Of a stretch of DNA of 64,000 nt, positions 48,545 through 62,581 are shown in pieces. The notes beneath the pieces were generated by a model. The model searched no databases, was not told where the DNA came from, and saw only the letters and a program-made list of their open reading frames with translations. A program made the translations under genes and the position numbers. This stretch comes from Eulemur rufifrons (Eukaryota > Chordata > Mammalia > Primates > Lemuridae), in NCBI RefSeq assembly GCF_041146395.1, contig NC_090989.1, forward strand, positions 173,445,501 through 173,509,500, given 5' to 3'. The number at the start of each line of letters is the position of its first letter. The stretch's first letter is position 1.

Positions 48545-48890
48545 GCAGCAGTTCCCAACCACTGGACATCAGAACCATCTGGGGACACTGAATAGAATGT
48601 AGTCAGCCAGACCATGCCCTTACAAGATTCTGAGAAGAGATCTGGAGATCAGAATTTAAATGCTCCCTTGGTCCTAGAACTTTGAATAATTCTATATGTC
48701 ATAGTATAATAATAGCATTTACTGAACATATGCTATGTGCCAGGCACTAAGAAAGTGTGGTTTTATTTTCTTATTTTATCTTTACATCAACCCTGCCTAA
48801 TATATATTACCACCACTTTACAAGTAAAAATCCTGCAGCTTCATGAGGCTAGGCAACAAGTCTGTGATCACACAGACTATGTGAGAGAAG
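48545..48890. mobile_element. MER5-like fragment followed by MIR
   Basis: 48545-48690 contains CAGTTCCCAACCACTGGACATCAGAACCATCTGG. 48700-48890 contains ACTGAACATATGCTATGTGCCAGGCACTAAG and GGCAACAAGTCTGTGATCACAC, a minus-strand-type MIR. Confidence 0.55.
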
Positions 48891-49559
48891 TTAGGACCTC
48901 TGACTTCTATATGCATGTTCTTTGTGGTCTATGCAAAACTGTTTTTCCCAGGGACCCTCCTCTCTTGATCTGAAACTGATTGCTACTGGTGGGCAGTCAA
49001 CAAACCATTGCTGAAAGAATAAATGCCAGGAAGGACCTCCACGGCCCCTTTCAGAAAAAAAAAAAAAAATCCCCAAATTCTGTAACTCAAGGTTGTGAAG
49101 AATAAACAACACAAAACACTTTAAGAACTGTACTAAGTCACGCCGGTGTACAGAATATTAACACTCTCTTATTCATTCTGAACAGCACTTCTTAATGATT
49201 TGTAATTCTTGGGCTTCTAGCCTTCAATACACTCCTCTGCCTATAATTTGCTTCTACTCAAACCAAATGATAACAGCAATTATGTATGTGATAACCTATA
49301 AGCTCAACATAAGAAAGAAATTAGCTCCTAAGAGGAATTGAAGAGTTAACGTGCTGGCTACAGATCCTAGCCAGAGCCAAACGCCCCGGCAAGTCAATGA
49401 GAATGCATTCCTCTAGGCAGCTCCTGTCAGGAGAAATCATCTTCCCGGGGCCACGTGCTCTTCCTGCAAGATGATCAGGAGATATTATACAGGATCCACC
49501 TATTGGCTGCAGCTCAGAAATTCCACACTTAAAGCTGAAAACTGTCCATGATAATTTTT
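48891..49559. other. Unique sequence, no gene seen
   Basis: A15 at 49053-49068. 49340-49480 is repeat-free with CpGs (CCCCGGCAAG, CCCGGGGCCACGTGC with a CACGTG E-box) and may be regulatory. Confidence 0.4.
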
Positions 49560-49850
49560 CCACATTCTCTCAAATCGGGAATGAAAAAATCCATCAAACA
49601 CAGAAGCAAGGCCTTACTCCTGGCGCTCAGGTGCCTGGAATCTACAACGAGCCGCTTACACCGCGCTTCAGGCCCCAAGAGGCCATTTGGAAGGGCTTGA
49701 CTGCCACCTGGTGGTCACATGTGCATTACCGGCCAAAGCGAGGGCCCATAAGAAACAAACTGAGCAAACGGCTGTCGGCCACACCTTTTTTGACAAGAAT
49801 GGTTGCATCTTTCGACATGCCCCAATAAGCTAAAAGAGAAGAAAGGTATT
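49560..49850. promoter_or_regulatory. CpG-bearing candidate insulator/regulatory element
   Basis: A repeat-free, CpG-containing patch in otherwise CpG-poor intergenic DNA, centred on a consensus CTCF motif at 49700-49714. It lies about 2 kb past the probable EOGT 3' end. Confidence 0.45.
49700..49714 (-). promoter_or_regulatory. CTCF-type binding motif
   Basis: On the minus strand this reads CCACCAGGTGGCAGT, which fits every position of the core consensus CCASYAGRKGGCRSY. Motif match is seen. Binding is inferred. Confidence 0.6.
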
Positions 49851-50049
49851 AAAGTGTTCTGTCAATAGCCCTTGGTTGGGCGTAGGTTATTTTGAATAAT
49901 TGGATTCTCCAGGGCAATCATACATACCTGAGCTGATTTGCTTACATGCTCATAGGTAAAAAGCAAGTGTTTTCCAAATTATCTATTGACTAAGTTTCAA
50001 AGAAAACTAGTTTGTAACTGCAAAGCCTAACTCCACGACTGTTTTCTCC

Positions 50050-50175
50050 AGTCCCTGTATCTCCCTCCCTCCCTTCCCTCGCCACCCTCCCTTTGTTCCT
50101 TCCCTACCTTCTTTCCCTTCTTCCTTCCTTCCATCCTTCCTTTCCCTCCCTCCCCTTCCTTTCTTCTTTCCTTCA
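50050..50175 (+). repeat. Polypyrimidine (CCTT/CCCT)n tract
   Basis: About 125 bases almost entirely C and T, with CCCTCCCTCCC and CTTCCTTCC units. Confidence 0.9.
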
Positions 50176-51059
50176 TTACCTATAAAATTCCCTGTTTAAA
50201 TCCCTTCACAAAGAAAGCCCCTTGTCCAATCCATCTGCTACGTACTGTGACTTTGAGCAAGTTCCTTAACCTCTCTGCTCTCCGTTTAAAACATCTAGAA
50301 TAGATTTTACATTTTTAAATTTGGTGGGGTGACAACAAAAATAATATGCAACAGAGACCACATATAGCCCCCCCCCAGCCTAAAATAGTAACTCTGGCCC
50401 TTCACAGAGACCGTGTGCTGGCCCTTCCCTTCCCCTGCTGCAATCTGAAGCTCACAGTATCATCTATAAGTATTCTTGTTTTTAAAAAAATTAAATCTGA
50501 ATTTAAAGGAGACTTCAGATCTAACTTCTAGTTGACAGGAAGCAGAAGGGAGAGTGGAACAAGCGCAACGCCACCACGCCCGCCGGTAGGGGATACTGCA
50601 ATGTGCCCGAGCTCTCCCTGGGGATGAGGCGCTGAGAATCCGTCTTGCTGAGACTGTTGGTGGCTGATGGATCACAGCTGAGCTTCTCTCTAGAATTGCT
50701 CTCAGCTGAAGGGCGTTGCCTTGCTCAAGGTTCCATCCTCTCTGGGATGGAACTTATTTGATGACTTGTTGATGTTAATAAAAGCATCTCTTGCCTCACT
50801 TTGGGGGGCCTCACTGAAGGACCACCCCAGCTCCACAGCGCCCCACTGAGGCCTCGCCAGCTACTGCGTTCCCTCTCAGTACCTCCCTTTGCCCAAGTCT
50901 GGCCCCTTCCTCGCAGGTGTTGATCATGAAAACCTTTCCCAAAAACCCACCTCCATACGAATCTCCATCCCAGGGTCTGTTTTCCAACGCATTTGATCTA
51001 AGACAGCCCTATCCCTCTACAGTCTATTCCCAGCATAACAGCTTGAGTTACCCTGTTCA
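50176..51059. other. Mixed sequence with MIR remnant, no gene seen
   Basis: 50215-50300 (GACTTTGAGCAAGTTCCTTAACC) is a MIR core remnant. 50560-50650 has local CpGs. No exon recognised. Confidence 0.4.
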
Positions 51060-51655
51060 AAAGTAAGTCAGGGCTCTATTCCTTTGTTCTGATCCCTGCA
51101 ATGGCTCCCATCTCATGAGAATCAAAGACCAAGAGCCTTGCCACCTGCATCCCTGTCCTATTATCTCGTGACCTCACTTCCTACTTCCCTGGCCCTTGAT
51201 CACACCAGCTGCCTGGTTTCCTTGCTGTTCCTCAGACACACCAGGCACGCTCCTGCCTCAGGGCCTTTGCACAAGCTCTTCTGGCTTCCTGGAATGCTCT
51301 TTGCCCAGTTATCTGCATAGCTTCTGCCCTCACCTCCTTCCAGTCTTGACTCAGTGAGAACTTCCCTGACGCCTACTTAAGTGTGCAGCACTCCACCTCA
51401 TCCCAGACTCTACACCCCTTGTTCCTGCTTTAGTTTTCTCCATAGCACGTGTGCATCTGGCATACTGTACATTCTACTTATTTATGTTATTCAATGTCTG
51501 CCTCCTTCACCACAGTGTAAGCTCCACAAAGGCATGGACTTTTGTCTATTCTTTTTGTTGCTGCATTCCCAGGATTTAGAATAGGAACTGGTACATAGTC
51601 CTTACTCAGTATTTATTGAATGAGCAAGTGAATGAATGAATGGGAAAATAGGAAG
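51060..51655 (+). mobile_element. L2 LINE 3' end
   Basis: CTGCAATGGCTCCCATCTCA, CAGGGCCTTTGCACAAGCTC, GAATGCTCTTTGCCCAG, GAGAACTTCCCTGACGCC and TATTTATTGAATGAGCAAGTGAATGAATG form a well-ordered L2 3' end including its terminal short repeat. Confidence 0.9.
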
Positions 51656-51944
51656 GTGGAATCAGAAGGCCTGTGATTTTTAGGGAAGTCCCTTAAACAG
51701 CATCTGAGTCACATGAAAAACAGGAACCATATTCTTATGACATTTTGGTGAGGATTATACAATGTAGTATTTGTGAAAGTATCATAGAATAAACTACTAA
51801 CTAAATATAAGCTATACTTTTTGCTTAAACTGAATTCTTCATCAGGGAGCTATTTAGTTTTTATAATCTAAGACCTACCAGATGGCCCAAAAAAGCAAGT
51901 ATATAACATTCAGACATAGAAAACCTGTAAAATGGTTCTATATT

Positions 51945-53928
51945 CAAGTAAAATATAAAAAGATTTATTCCAAAGACTTAACCAAAATGTACAATGAAAT
52001 GCATCCTTTTAAAGACTTAATAAACAGAGCAGTCTTTACATTTTAAATTTTATAACAATTTGAAGACCTTCTTTTATTCACACAAAAAGTCTGATAAAAG
52101 TTAATTCCATAATTAAAATGTCAAATGTACTTTGTTTATATAAAATGTATTCTCTTTTTAAATGCAAAATATTCAAATATAATAGTTTTATTATGAGTTG
52201 TTCTCAATTTCTGAAATTCTCACTAGTCTGTAGAATGACATTTCCACACACTTCTTAAAATGAGGTAAGAAGATAAATGTTGAAACTTTTTTTCCCAGAC
52301 AGTTTTTTCAGATGTTTATACTTGGCTGACTCAAAGTGCAACACAGCCTTCATAATTCCTTTCATGTGAAACATTTTCCCAGCAGTTATTCAGCATTTTG
52401 CGAAAAAAACAGTAACAATACCTGTCATTTAAAAATTCATAATATGTTATAATTCTTTTTATACAATTTTAAGATCCAAATCAAAGCTATTGCCACAGTG
52501 ATTTTTCTTTGCAGATATTTGAATAAATATTCCTAAATTCTAGAAGACTGTTCATAATCCTTCAAAGCAGAGGTCAGAAAACTTTTCCTGTAAAAGTCCA
52601 GATATAAACATTTTGTTCTGCATATCACTTCCCCATTGTATATTCTTTTTTTTTTACAACTCTAAAATGTAAAAGAAAAAAAAATTCTTTACCTCCGTTG
52701 CAATTTGGTAACCGCTTACTTTAAAAAAATAGAAGTTAACTAGTCTCTAAATTAGACTACTCAACACCCTTCTCCAGGGAAGACCTGTGAACCTGAGCCC
52801 AAGACCATAAAAAAAATTAGACTACTCAAGTGTTAATAAAATGTAAACTTCACATTTTGCAGTAAAATAAATCCATGGTTTCTGACTGCTAAATTGAAAG
52901 TTCAAAAACAGTAAGAAATGACTCCCATTCAAAGAGTGGGACTATATACCAGATATTCTTTTTAATCAATGGCATCTTTTTCATATGGCTTTTTAAAATT
53001 TTGACTGGATAATTCATGCCTTTATTTTATTTTTGTCTTACTGTCTTATAGGGAAAAAATTCTACTCATGAGGCTAATGTGAAGTTTGTTAAGTCACAAA
53101 CTGGAATACTTTCATGCTCATAGAGGTAGACGCATACACACAGGTATAGGCAGTTACAACTAATTACAAAATGGAAACCACTATTTCATATATAAATTCA
53201 ACATAAACACTCTCCATGACTAAGAAGGAATCAGTGGAAACCAGTATGCAAAACGGAACTTTCTAATTTGTTTTTATCATATGTAGTTGTTACCATTTGG
53301 GGGAAACATGATCTGAATATGAAATATATGAATATAAATTAATACAGTGGCATGATTTATTCAGGTTCCTAATGCACACAACCTGGAGCTGACTAAACTC
53401 TGATCTACAACGTGGTCCTAGACTTGGTACTGAGAATCACAACCGTATGTATGTGGTGCACATTTTCCTTTCCTACTGTACAAAGTGTTATAAACAGATT
53501 ATGGCAAATAAAAGAGCCATTGTAAAAATTTACCCAAATAGATCATAAACAAGGTGGAACACTCTAGAATTACAATCACATGATATTTTACAGAAACATT
53601 TACAAATTCTAAAGCTGAGAAAGTTGAAAACTTTGGTAGCCCTAAGAAGAAAGCTTAACAACACCACTTAGCCCAGGCCTGATTTTTGAACTATAAAAAG
53701 TAAAGCTTTCAGTGCAAATTTATTATTGCTACCGATAAATAGCAATATCACAAAAAAAATCACTTAACACTTAAATACTATAAAACACATAACAATACCC
53801 TGAAGGTGTGTTTTGGTATAGAAAAGGTGATTTGGGACTAGGAAATAACAGGTTGTTTACCGATTGAATCTTGAGTCTGGATGTTGGGATGTTTGAACAC
53901 TGTCTTTTCGCAAACAGACTCAACACAT
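51945..53928 (-). other. EOGT: EOGT 3' UTR (far end uncertain)
   Basis: A/T-rich, mostly repeat-free sequence follows the EOGT stop codon. Candidate AATAAA signals on the minus strand lie at about 52187-52192, 52073-52078 and 51964-51969. I set the limit after the last one, before the L2 at 51655. A small hAT-type fragment lies at about 52567-52630. The true cleavage site cannot be decided from sequence alone. Confidence 0.45.
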
Positions 53929-54108
<180 letters not shown>

Positions 54109-54184
54109 TCATTGAGGGCATGGTTTTCTCTACAGGAAGAAAGTTATTTTTCTTTGGCTAAGGCAACTAATTTATGCTCTACAT

Positions 54185-54405
54185 AAGAGGTCAGCAAACT
54201 TTTTCTGTTAAGGGTAAAATAATAAATATTTTCAGCTCTGCTGACGCTAAGGTCTTGGTCACCAGTTACTCAACTCTGTCACTGAAGGGCACAAGCAGCC
54301 ACAGACAATGCATGAACAGATAAGCATGGCTGTCCTTTGTTTACAAAAGCAGATGGTGGGCCAGATTTGCCCCACCGGGCTATAGTTTGTTGATCCCTGT
54401 TATAT
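54185..54405 (+). mobile_element. hAT (MER1-type) DNA transposon in EOGT intron
   Basis: GAGGTCAGCAAACTTTTTCTG at the start, CTCAACTCTGTCACTG in the middle, and GGGCCAGATTTGCCCCACCGGGCTATAGTTTG at the end form a near full-length copy. The partial copies at 124-300 and about 52567 belong to the same family. Confidence 0.8.
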
Positions 54406-54556
54406 ATAATCCAATAGATCTTTCTAGGCCCAAATTTCACAAAGGTGTCTTAACAACACGAAAGATATAGAGTGCTTAATTTCCCTTTTTCTGCAGTTTG
54501 TAAATATAAAATACAACTCACTATTCCAGAGAAGAACAGTTTATCTTTGAAGTTCA

Positions 54557-54757
<201 letters not shown>

Positions 54758-54906
54758 TCACGACGTGAGGCTTTTGTCCGGGGTTTTTGCCCAATCAACA
54801 ATTCTCTGGGGGAAAAAGGCACCTCCCAAATGTGTCCTCCCAAAAGGTTGTATACACAGTAAATAAGATGGAGAAAGCGAATTTAAAAATATTCTCTGAA
54901 CTAAAT

Positions 54907-55257
54907 GACCTTAGCTTTTTTTTTTTTTGAGACAGAGTCTCACTCTGTTATCTGGGCTAGAGTGCTGTGGCATCTGCCCAGCTCACAGCCACCTCAAACT
55001 CTTGGGGCTCAAGCAATCCTTCTGCCTCAGCCTCCCGAGTAGCTGGGACTACAGGCACGTGCCACCATGCCCGGCTAATTTTTTGTATATATTTTTAGTT
55101 GTCCAGATAATTTCTTTCTATTTTTAGTAGAGATGGGGTCTTGCTCTTGCTCAGGCTGGTGTCGAACTCCTGAGCTCAAACGATCCTCCCACCTCGGCCT
55201 CCCAGAGTGCTGGGATTACAGGCGTGAGCCACCGCGCCCGGCCGACCTTAGCTTTTT
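54907..55257 (-). mobile_element. Strepsirrhine Alu with target-site duplication, EOGT intron
   Basis: A full-length dimeric Alu in reverse (GAGACAGAGTCTCACTCTG to CACCGCGCCCGGCC, about 54916-55243). It has the lemur-type linker TTTTTAGTTGTCCAGATAATTTC. The duplication GACCTTAGCTTTTT flanks it at 54907-54920 and 55244-55257. Confidence 0.95.
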
Positions 55258-55762
55258 AAAAACAGAACAGGATCAAGGAATGAAGGGAATTGACTTTATT
55301 CAATAGGGTCTACTTGCTATGAACTTGATATTACCTCATAATACCTTGTCTTCACACATATGTTAATGGACTGGTGGCAGGTAATACTGCCAAGGTCATA
55401 TACCTAGTTGGCGAAGGAAATAAAATTGAACCCAGGTCTACTGGACTCCGAGGCCTGGGCTTTCTCAGTTATAGTACTCTCCCTTCCTCCCTCTTTCCTG
55501 CCATTCTTTCCCCCCCTCCCTCTCCAGGAGAAATGAATAGAGACAGAATCCACACTTACCCGGCTAATTCTCTAACATATACTGTATATATTTTTTAAGT
55601 GTCTCCAGAGAATTAGAAATTCATGACAACTTTTATCCTAAATAGCCTCCTATTTAGATACTGAGTCAAGTTATTTTTAAAATGAAACCACAGAATCCAG
55701 ATACTTAGACACAAGGGAAAAATCAGGTAATTGCTATTAGTGTGTCAAGAACTAAAGTGGGA

Positions 55763-57930
<2,168 letters not shown>

Positions 57931-57934
57931 GGAC

Positions 57935-58090
57935 CCACCTTGGCTCCCACTTTTCCTGTGACAATGAGGGTAGTTGGCACAGCAGGGTATAACACATAAA
58001 ATGGGAATAGCTTTGCTAACCTCAGAGGACTGTTGAAAGCAGGCGATGAGATAAAGCAAGTAAAGCACAATCGTAAGTCTCGAATGGCAG
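57935..58090 (+). mobile_element. Probable MIR fragment
   Basis: AACACATAAAATGGGAATAGC, CTCAGAGGACTGTTGAAAGCAGG and GAGATAAAGCAAGTAAAGCAC follow the 3' half of MIR. Confidence 0.5.
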
Positions 58091-58210
58091 CTGTTCTCAT
58101 GATCACTGTTTACCTGCATTCAGAGTCTGGGGTCCTGAAGACAAGAGCCCCATCATCCTCCACAATTGGATTGCCACTGGCAAGCCTGGTGACCAGCTCA
58201 TGGTTACGTA

Positions 58211-59019
58211 CCCGATAAATAAAGAGTCCTCGTATAAATGAACTAATGTCTGATGAATGAGGTGCAAAGCTCCCAAGCTTATATTCTCTGCAGTAAGTGT
58301 GTCTATATTAGATACTCATGTGCTAGGATACTCTAAAAAAAAAAAATAGAAACTATGCATAGTGTTAAATTTGGAAAACAGGACAGTGATTGTGGGTGGG
58401 TGAGGGCAGAGACAAATGTTTTCACTTTTCCTTTTGATCCTTTCTATACTGCTTGACTTTTTAAACAAGGAACATGTACTACTTTTACCAGGAACATGTA
58501 ATTCCAGGAACAGGAATTAGCTAGATAGTGAATAATAGACATGTTCTGCTTTTCTAAGCCTTTTAGTTGTATCAGAATTTTAAAAGAAATGTAAATATTT
58601 GATAAGACGTTAAAAAAAATCCCATGTTATTCCATGACCCTCAAATTATTCCTATAGAAATAATTTTAGGTCAGAAGTTGAAACCTGGCAGCTAGCAGGG
58701 CAAATTAGGCCTGTAACATTTTTTAAAATTTAAAACTTGTTGCCAACTTTAAAAAACATCAGAAATTTCAGAGGAAAATCTGGATTCAACACTTCTCTTG
58801 GAAAATAAGATAGTGTCACAACATCAGGTCCCAGAAAACTGAATAGCAACTACCCCCTGTGCGTGGGGCCCACACCTGAACACTTCAGTCATTGATGCTG
58901 TCTGCTTGTCCCTTCTGGGTCTACAAGTGCCACTGGCTCCCATTGGGAAAATGCTTTCTGTCCCCCGTAAACTCATCTAAGCAAAAGTGGACAGTGTCTG
59001 CCCAAGAATCATTACTTAC
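58211..59019. other. EOGT intron, no feature seen
   Basis: A/T-rich with A11 at 58338-58348. No repeat recognised. Confidence 0.45.
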
Positions 59020-59081
59020 TTGTACTTGTAATCAACAATCTGGACTTCAAACATAGATACTGTTTTCAGTGCGTTTACAAG
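59020..59081 (-). CDS. EOGT: EOGT internal coding exon (62 bases)
   Basis: A short exon with a pyrimidine-rich acceptor (TTTTTTTCCCAG|CTT) at 59081 and donor TACAA|GTAAGTAA at 59020. It encodes LVNALKTVSMFEVQIVDYKY, begins in phase 0 and ends in phase 2, matching the next exon. From memory human has T where this has M in VSMFEV. The small size makes it easy to miss in automatic annotation. Confidence 0.93.
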
Positions 59082-59209
59082 CTGGGAAAAAAAGAGAAAC
59101 ATTTAGAATTTCTTTTCCTTCCTTCTCTTCTGTTTTAACTTTCCTTTATGAGTCCTAAAATTTCTTCCCTTTTGCATATAATATTTTTCAGCCATTAAGT
59201 ACCCTTCAG

Positions 59210-60000
59210 GTCAATTGTTTTGAACCTTAATTGAGTTCAAATCCAGGCTCCAGCCCCAAACACATCACCTCCCTAAAATTCCAATGCACTGGGTTGTTAT
59301 GAGGCTGAAAGGAGAAAATTCCTGGGAGCAAAGTGCTCTCAGCACAGAAACACACTGTGTTAACTGTTATGATCACCATTGGCTGGTTATTCTTCCAACT
59401 TTTATCATACAGTTTTGGGCACCTGCCTTGTTCCAGACATTATGTTAAGAGTTTGCTTCCCATCCATGATCTCATTGCAGACAAATCACTAGCACTTTGG
59501 ACTCCATCCTCTGAAAACACTAAAGGCTTGGCAGAAAAACATTTGCAATATTTCTACCTAGAAAGACAATTATTCTATAAGCAAACAGAAAATAACAAAG
59601 CATGATTAACCTATTATCAAAAACATAGTCATGGCTCTTTATGACCCTCACAATGAGGCACCATGGATCACCACCATCCAGAGATTTCGGTGTTTGTAGC
59701 ATGCTGCCCTGTGGCATACACTACACCCCAACAGCAACCTTGATGGTTACAAGTAGCCTTGACTGGGCATTTAAATTGTGCTGGCATTTCTAAGCGCTTT
59801 AGGTTTGCTTCACTTAATCCTCATAAAAGTTAACAGCAAGTAAGTATTAGCATTATGCTCGTTTTATAAATGAGACAACAAAGGCTTAGAGAAGTTAGAT
59901 CACTTTCTCAGGATCTCCCAGCTCGCAAATGCAGAGCCAAAATTAAATCTAGGTCTTCTGATCCCAAAACCTGTGTTTTTAACCAGTGCGCTCTATTGTC
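59210..60000. mobile_element. MIR remnants in EOGT intron
   Basis: 59225-59345 (GAGTTCAAATCCAGGCTCC, then GTTGTTATGAGGCTGAAAGG) is a MIR core. 59770-60000 (CATTTCTAAGCGCTTTAGG, TTTATAAATGAGACAACAAAGG, ATCTAGGTCTTCTGATCCC) is a second one in reverse. Confidence 0.6.
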
Positions 60001-60046
60001 TTGTTATAGAAAGCAACAGACAGTGACCAAGATCTAATCCCCAGCC

Positions 60047-60051
<5 letters not shown>

Positions 60052-60080
<29 letters not shown>
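60052..60080 (+). repeat. (AC)14 microsatellite
   Basis: Pure AC dinucleotide repeat. Confidence 0.95.
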
Positions 60081-60084
<4 letters not shown>

Positions 60085-60184
60085 CATAAAATGGAAATTT
60101 CTTTCCCCAGACAGCCCCTGAACACACGTGAATATACTGCTTATATCAAAGAGATGAAGGAGCGAGGAGAGAATATTAGAATTC

Positions 60185-60420
60185 TGTTTTCCAGGAGAGA
60201 ATTAATCAGACGGCATAAGCCTGGTCTTTAATGAGATGTGCCCACATAAAAGGAATCGCCTGCTCTGAGGGTCCCAGGGCAAATGTGCCCTTTTTCATAA
60301 TTTCTAGTCGCACCGGAGAGGCGGCCATAGCCCTTCTGACACGACTGTTCAGACCCTGAAGTTGGGCAGGATTCCATAAACCATCACTTAATGAGGCCAT
60401 TTGGGTTGCATTATCTATTC
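60185..60420. promoter_or_regulatory. Candidate conserved intronic element
   Basis: A repeat-free block in the EOGT intron with GAGAGAATTAATCAG, GGCGGCCATAG and CACTTAATGAGGCCATTTGG, and scattered retained CpGs. Composition fits a conserved enhancer. No exon frame fits. Confidence 0.3.
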
Positions 60421-60754
60421 ACTAATCAAGGTATAGTCCAAGGTGCTTTCTTCCCTGCCGGGAGCTGCCTTTTCAGTGATGTCCAGTCCTCTGGAGAAAG
60501 GCAGCCAGTTGGGTGCTCTTTGGCTTGAAGTTGGGAGCTGAATTACCAAATCTCACCTTGGGGCAATGTCATCTGGACAGCCCGCATGACTGGATCTGAA
60601 AACATCACGCCCGCACCGTGGCACACGCCGGCGCTCTGCCTTTCTACTGGACTTATCTCCAGTGGCTTGATGCTGTCCCTTAGCCTGCCCCTTCCTGATA
60701 GGCTCAGATCACAGGTAGATTCAGCCTCCTCTGAGATCTGTTTGCTGTCCACAC

Positions 60755-60995
60755 AGTTAAGATAGTCATCTCAAACCCGGACTACCTGGACTTATATCTC
60801 CCGTTACTCTACTCACTAGCTGGGTGAACGTAGGCATGTTTTTAAACCTCTGAGCTCAGTGTTTTTGTCTAGATCAGAAGATAATGACACAATACCTAGG
60901 TCATGGGTTTGCTGAGAGGGTTGGGGGACAAAAATGCCTGGGAAGCAAATAGTAATATGCTTGGTGCACAATTAGCACTCAATATGTGTGACCCA
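60755..60995 (+). mobile_element. MIR SINE
   Basis: CCCGGACTACCTGGACTTATATC, AACCTCTGAGCTCAGTGTTTTTGTC and CTAGGTCATGGGTTTGCTGAGAGG, ending TTAGCACTCAATATGTG. Confidence 0.75.
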
Positions 60996-61442
60996 TACCA
61001 AATCCACCGTTGATCTGTCGGCTATGAGGCTTCCCGTCTACCTACCCAACATCACATTATTTGATACATTTTTATTTCTAGGTCTTTAAACACGCACACA
61101 CACATACACACACTCTGCTCATTTCTTCCATCCACAGAGTTTACAATCAACACCTTATTAGGCCATATGTTCACGTCCTCCATAATCCATATGGGTCTTG
61201 GGAAGAGATGCTAATTACATAATTTTGATCAGCCTGTTGGGCACCCAAATTAATCTGTATAAAATGTTTTATCCATCAAAACCTGCCCCTGCCCTTTCCT
61301 CTTACTTTTTTCCATTTCAATTCCACTTAACTGCCTGAGCTAAAAGCCTGGAGTCACACTTGATCCTTGATACCTTTCCTGGTCTTACCTTACGCAAATG
61401 CACTTTTACGTTCCAAAACTTAAGTATCATCGTTCCTATCTC

Positions 61443-61804
61443 CAAAACATATCTCTTTTTCTTTTTTTTTTTTTGTTGAGACAGAGTCTCACTTTGTTGC
61501 CCAGGCTAGAGTGAGTGCCGTGGCGTCAGCTTAGCTCACAGCAACCTCAGACTCCTCGGCTTAAGCGATCCTACTGCCTCAGCCTCCCGAGTAGCTGGGA
61601 CTACAGGCATGCGCCACCATGCCCGGCTAATTTTTTCTATATAGATTTTTAGTTGTCCATATAATGTCTTTCTATTTTTAGTAGAGACGGGGTCTCGCTC
61701 AGGCTGGTCTTGAACTCCTGACCTTGAGCAATCCACCCGCCTCGGCCTCCCAGAGTGCTAGGATTACAGGCGTGAGCCACCGCGCCCGGCCCAAAACATA
61801 TCTC
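61443..61804 (-). mobile_element. Strepsirrhine Alu with target-site duplication, inside L2
   Basis: A full dimeric Alu in reverse at about 61456-61791, with the lemur-type linker (TTTTTAGTTGTCCATATAATG). CAAAACATATCTC is duplicated at 61443-61455 and 61792-61804. Confidence 0.95.
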
Positions 61805-61959
61805 AAATCTATCTATTTTGTCATCTCTACTGTCATCAGCTTCATCCAAACTCTCTCCCCTGGGCCACAGGAACGGCTCTAATCAACCTCCCTGCTGCCC
61901 CTACTCTTGCAGCCAGAATAGGCTTAAAAATAAATAATAAGTCAGTTCACATCTCTCCC

Positions 61960-62581
61960 TGTATATTTATGTTCTATTTGCTGCTGTAACAAATTACCAC
62001 CAACGCAGCATCTTAACACAATTTATCCTTTCGCAGTTCTCCAGGATTAAAGTCCGACATGGGTCTCACTGGGCTAACATCGAGGTGTCGGCAGCGCTGC
62101 GTTCCTCTTGGGGGCGCTAGTCTAGGGGGAACCCACTCTCTTGTCTTCTCCAGCTCCTAGGAGCCGTCCACACCCCGTGGCTTGCAGCCCCTCCCTCTAT
62201 CTTCAAAGCCAGCATCTCTCTGGCCTCAATTCCCTCATCATATCTCCTTCTCCGACTCTCTTTCCTGCCTCCTTCTGCCACTTTTAAGGAAATGATAAAC
62301 CAAGAGCTGAACAGAGAGAAGAATTTAGCTAAGAAAAGAACTTTGCAGGCAGAGGCAGAAGTCCTCTGGTGGATGGAGTTTGAGACCCATTTGTAAATTA
62401 CACTGGGCTCATGTGGGTAACTCGGGAAAATCTTATTTTAAGGCAGCTGATTGGTGACCTTAATTCCATCTGCAACCTTAATTTTGCTCTGCCTTGAAAC
62501 CTATAATCTATTCACAGGTTCCAGGGATTCGGATGTGGGCATCTTTTGAGAGGAGGAGAAGACGTTATTCTGCCTACCACA
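61960..62581 (+). mobile_element. MaLR (MLT1-like) solo LTR inside L2
   Basis: Starts TGTATATTTATGTTCTATTTGC and GCTGTAACAAATTACCACC. It ends CACAGGTTCCAGGGATTCGG then TTATTCTGCCTACCACA. At 622 bases it is longer than usual for the family. About 110 bases near 62284-62395 do not fit and look like a later insertion. No coding part. Confidence 0.75.

Noticed and set aside
58114..58215. Possible alternative EOGT exon on the minus strand (peptide VEDDGALVFRTPDSEC with donor GCAG|GTAAAC)
   Set aside because: The donor is fair but no convincing acceptor with a pyrimidine tract lies upstream. The exons on either side join perfectly without it, and adjacent sequence is MIR-like.
61536..61849. Open frames near 61.6 kb and 63.4-63.7 kb
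   Set aside because: Translations of Alu elements ([10 protein letters not shown] type peptides) with no gene context.
62111..62125. CTCF-like GGGGGCGCT core
   Set aside because: At least two mismatches to the core consensus, and it lies inside an old LTR.
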